Origin: an uncultured Mycoplasmatota bacterium
GTDB taxonomy: Bacteria > Bacillota_I > Bacilli_A > RF39 > UBA660
Reading direction: 5' to 3'
Assembly: GCA_900554615.1 (NCBI GenBank)
Contig: USIB01000083.1
Coordinates: 1 to 5,555 of the forward strand
DNA: 5,555 nt
The notes beneath the pieces are model-generated. The model saw only the letters and a list, made by a program, of their open reading frames with translations, made no database searches and was not told the origin of the DNA. The position numbers and the translations under genes are program-made. Below are positions 5,534 through 5,555 of this stretch, one piece after another. Position 1 is the first letter of the stretch. Every line of letters starts with the position of its first letter.

Positions 5534-5544
5534 CCCCCCCCCCC
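5534..5544. repeat. Homopolymer of 11 C (G on the coding strand)
   Basis: An uninterrupted run of 11 C, in otherwise very AT-rich DNA, sits about 122 bp upstream of the surface-protein ATG. On the minus strand it lies 14 nt before a TATAAA (5514-5519), roughly where a -35 element would be. Such tracts are typical slipped-strand switches for surface genes. A sequencing or assembly artefact is the main alternative. Confidence 0.7.
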
Positions 5545-5555
5545 GAACAGATTAT

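Overview
The window is AT-rich DNA from a low-GC Gram-positive-type bacterium. Strong GGAGG-type ribosome binding sites, a standard code (tryptophan is TGG, stops are TAA and TAG), a Firmicutes-style FtsZ tail and a SipW-like signal peptide on a Ser/Thr/Asn-rich exported protein all point this way. From memory, the repeated exported domain (CELWRIIGVFDGKVK motif) resembles proteins of uncultured gut Bacilli such as the RF39/Mollicutes-related group. That placement is an inference and was not searched. All protein-coding genes found lie on the minus strand, so transcription runs from high to low coordinates.

Reading with transcription: (1) 5413-5555 is the upstream region of a surface-protein gene. 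It holds an 11-base C run (G on the coding strand), a 12-bp direct repeat, and a strong two-part hairpin with a T tract directly before the ribosome binding site. (2) 2989-5412 encodes an 807-residue exported protein with one hydrophobic N-terminal segment and two tandem copies of a roughly 313-residue domain, offset by exactly 987 bp. A 600-bp core is identical between the copies while the flanks have diverged, which is a signature of gene conversion. (3) 2844-2988 holds a terminator hairpin, a second palindrome and a good promoter. (4) 513-2843 is a compact ftsA-ftsZ operon with a 3-nt gap and the ftsZ ribosome binding site inside the end of ftsA. A terminator overlaps the ftsZ stop codon. 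(5) 31-512 carries no large gene. It holds a candidate 32-residue hydrophobic peptide gene on the minus strand, converging on a candidate structured RNA on the plus strand. This layout resembles a type I toxin-antitoxin locus. (6) 1-30 is the 5' end of another minus-strand gene with its own promoter and ribosome binding site.

FtsA and FtsZ act together: FtsZ forms the cytokinetic ring and FtsA tethers it to the membrane. The surface-protein gene appears to be a separate transcription unit. The observations most worth a second look are the homogenised repeat, the poly-G tract and leader hairpin upstream of that gene, the candidate toxin/antisense-RNA pair, and the degenerate phosphate-2 motif of FtsA.
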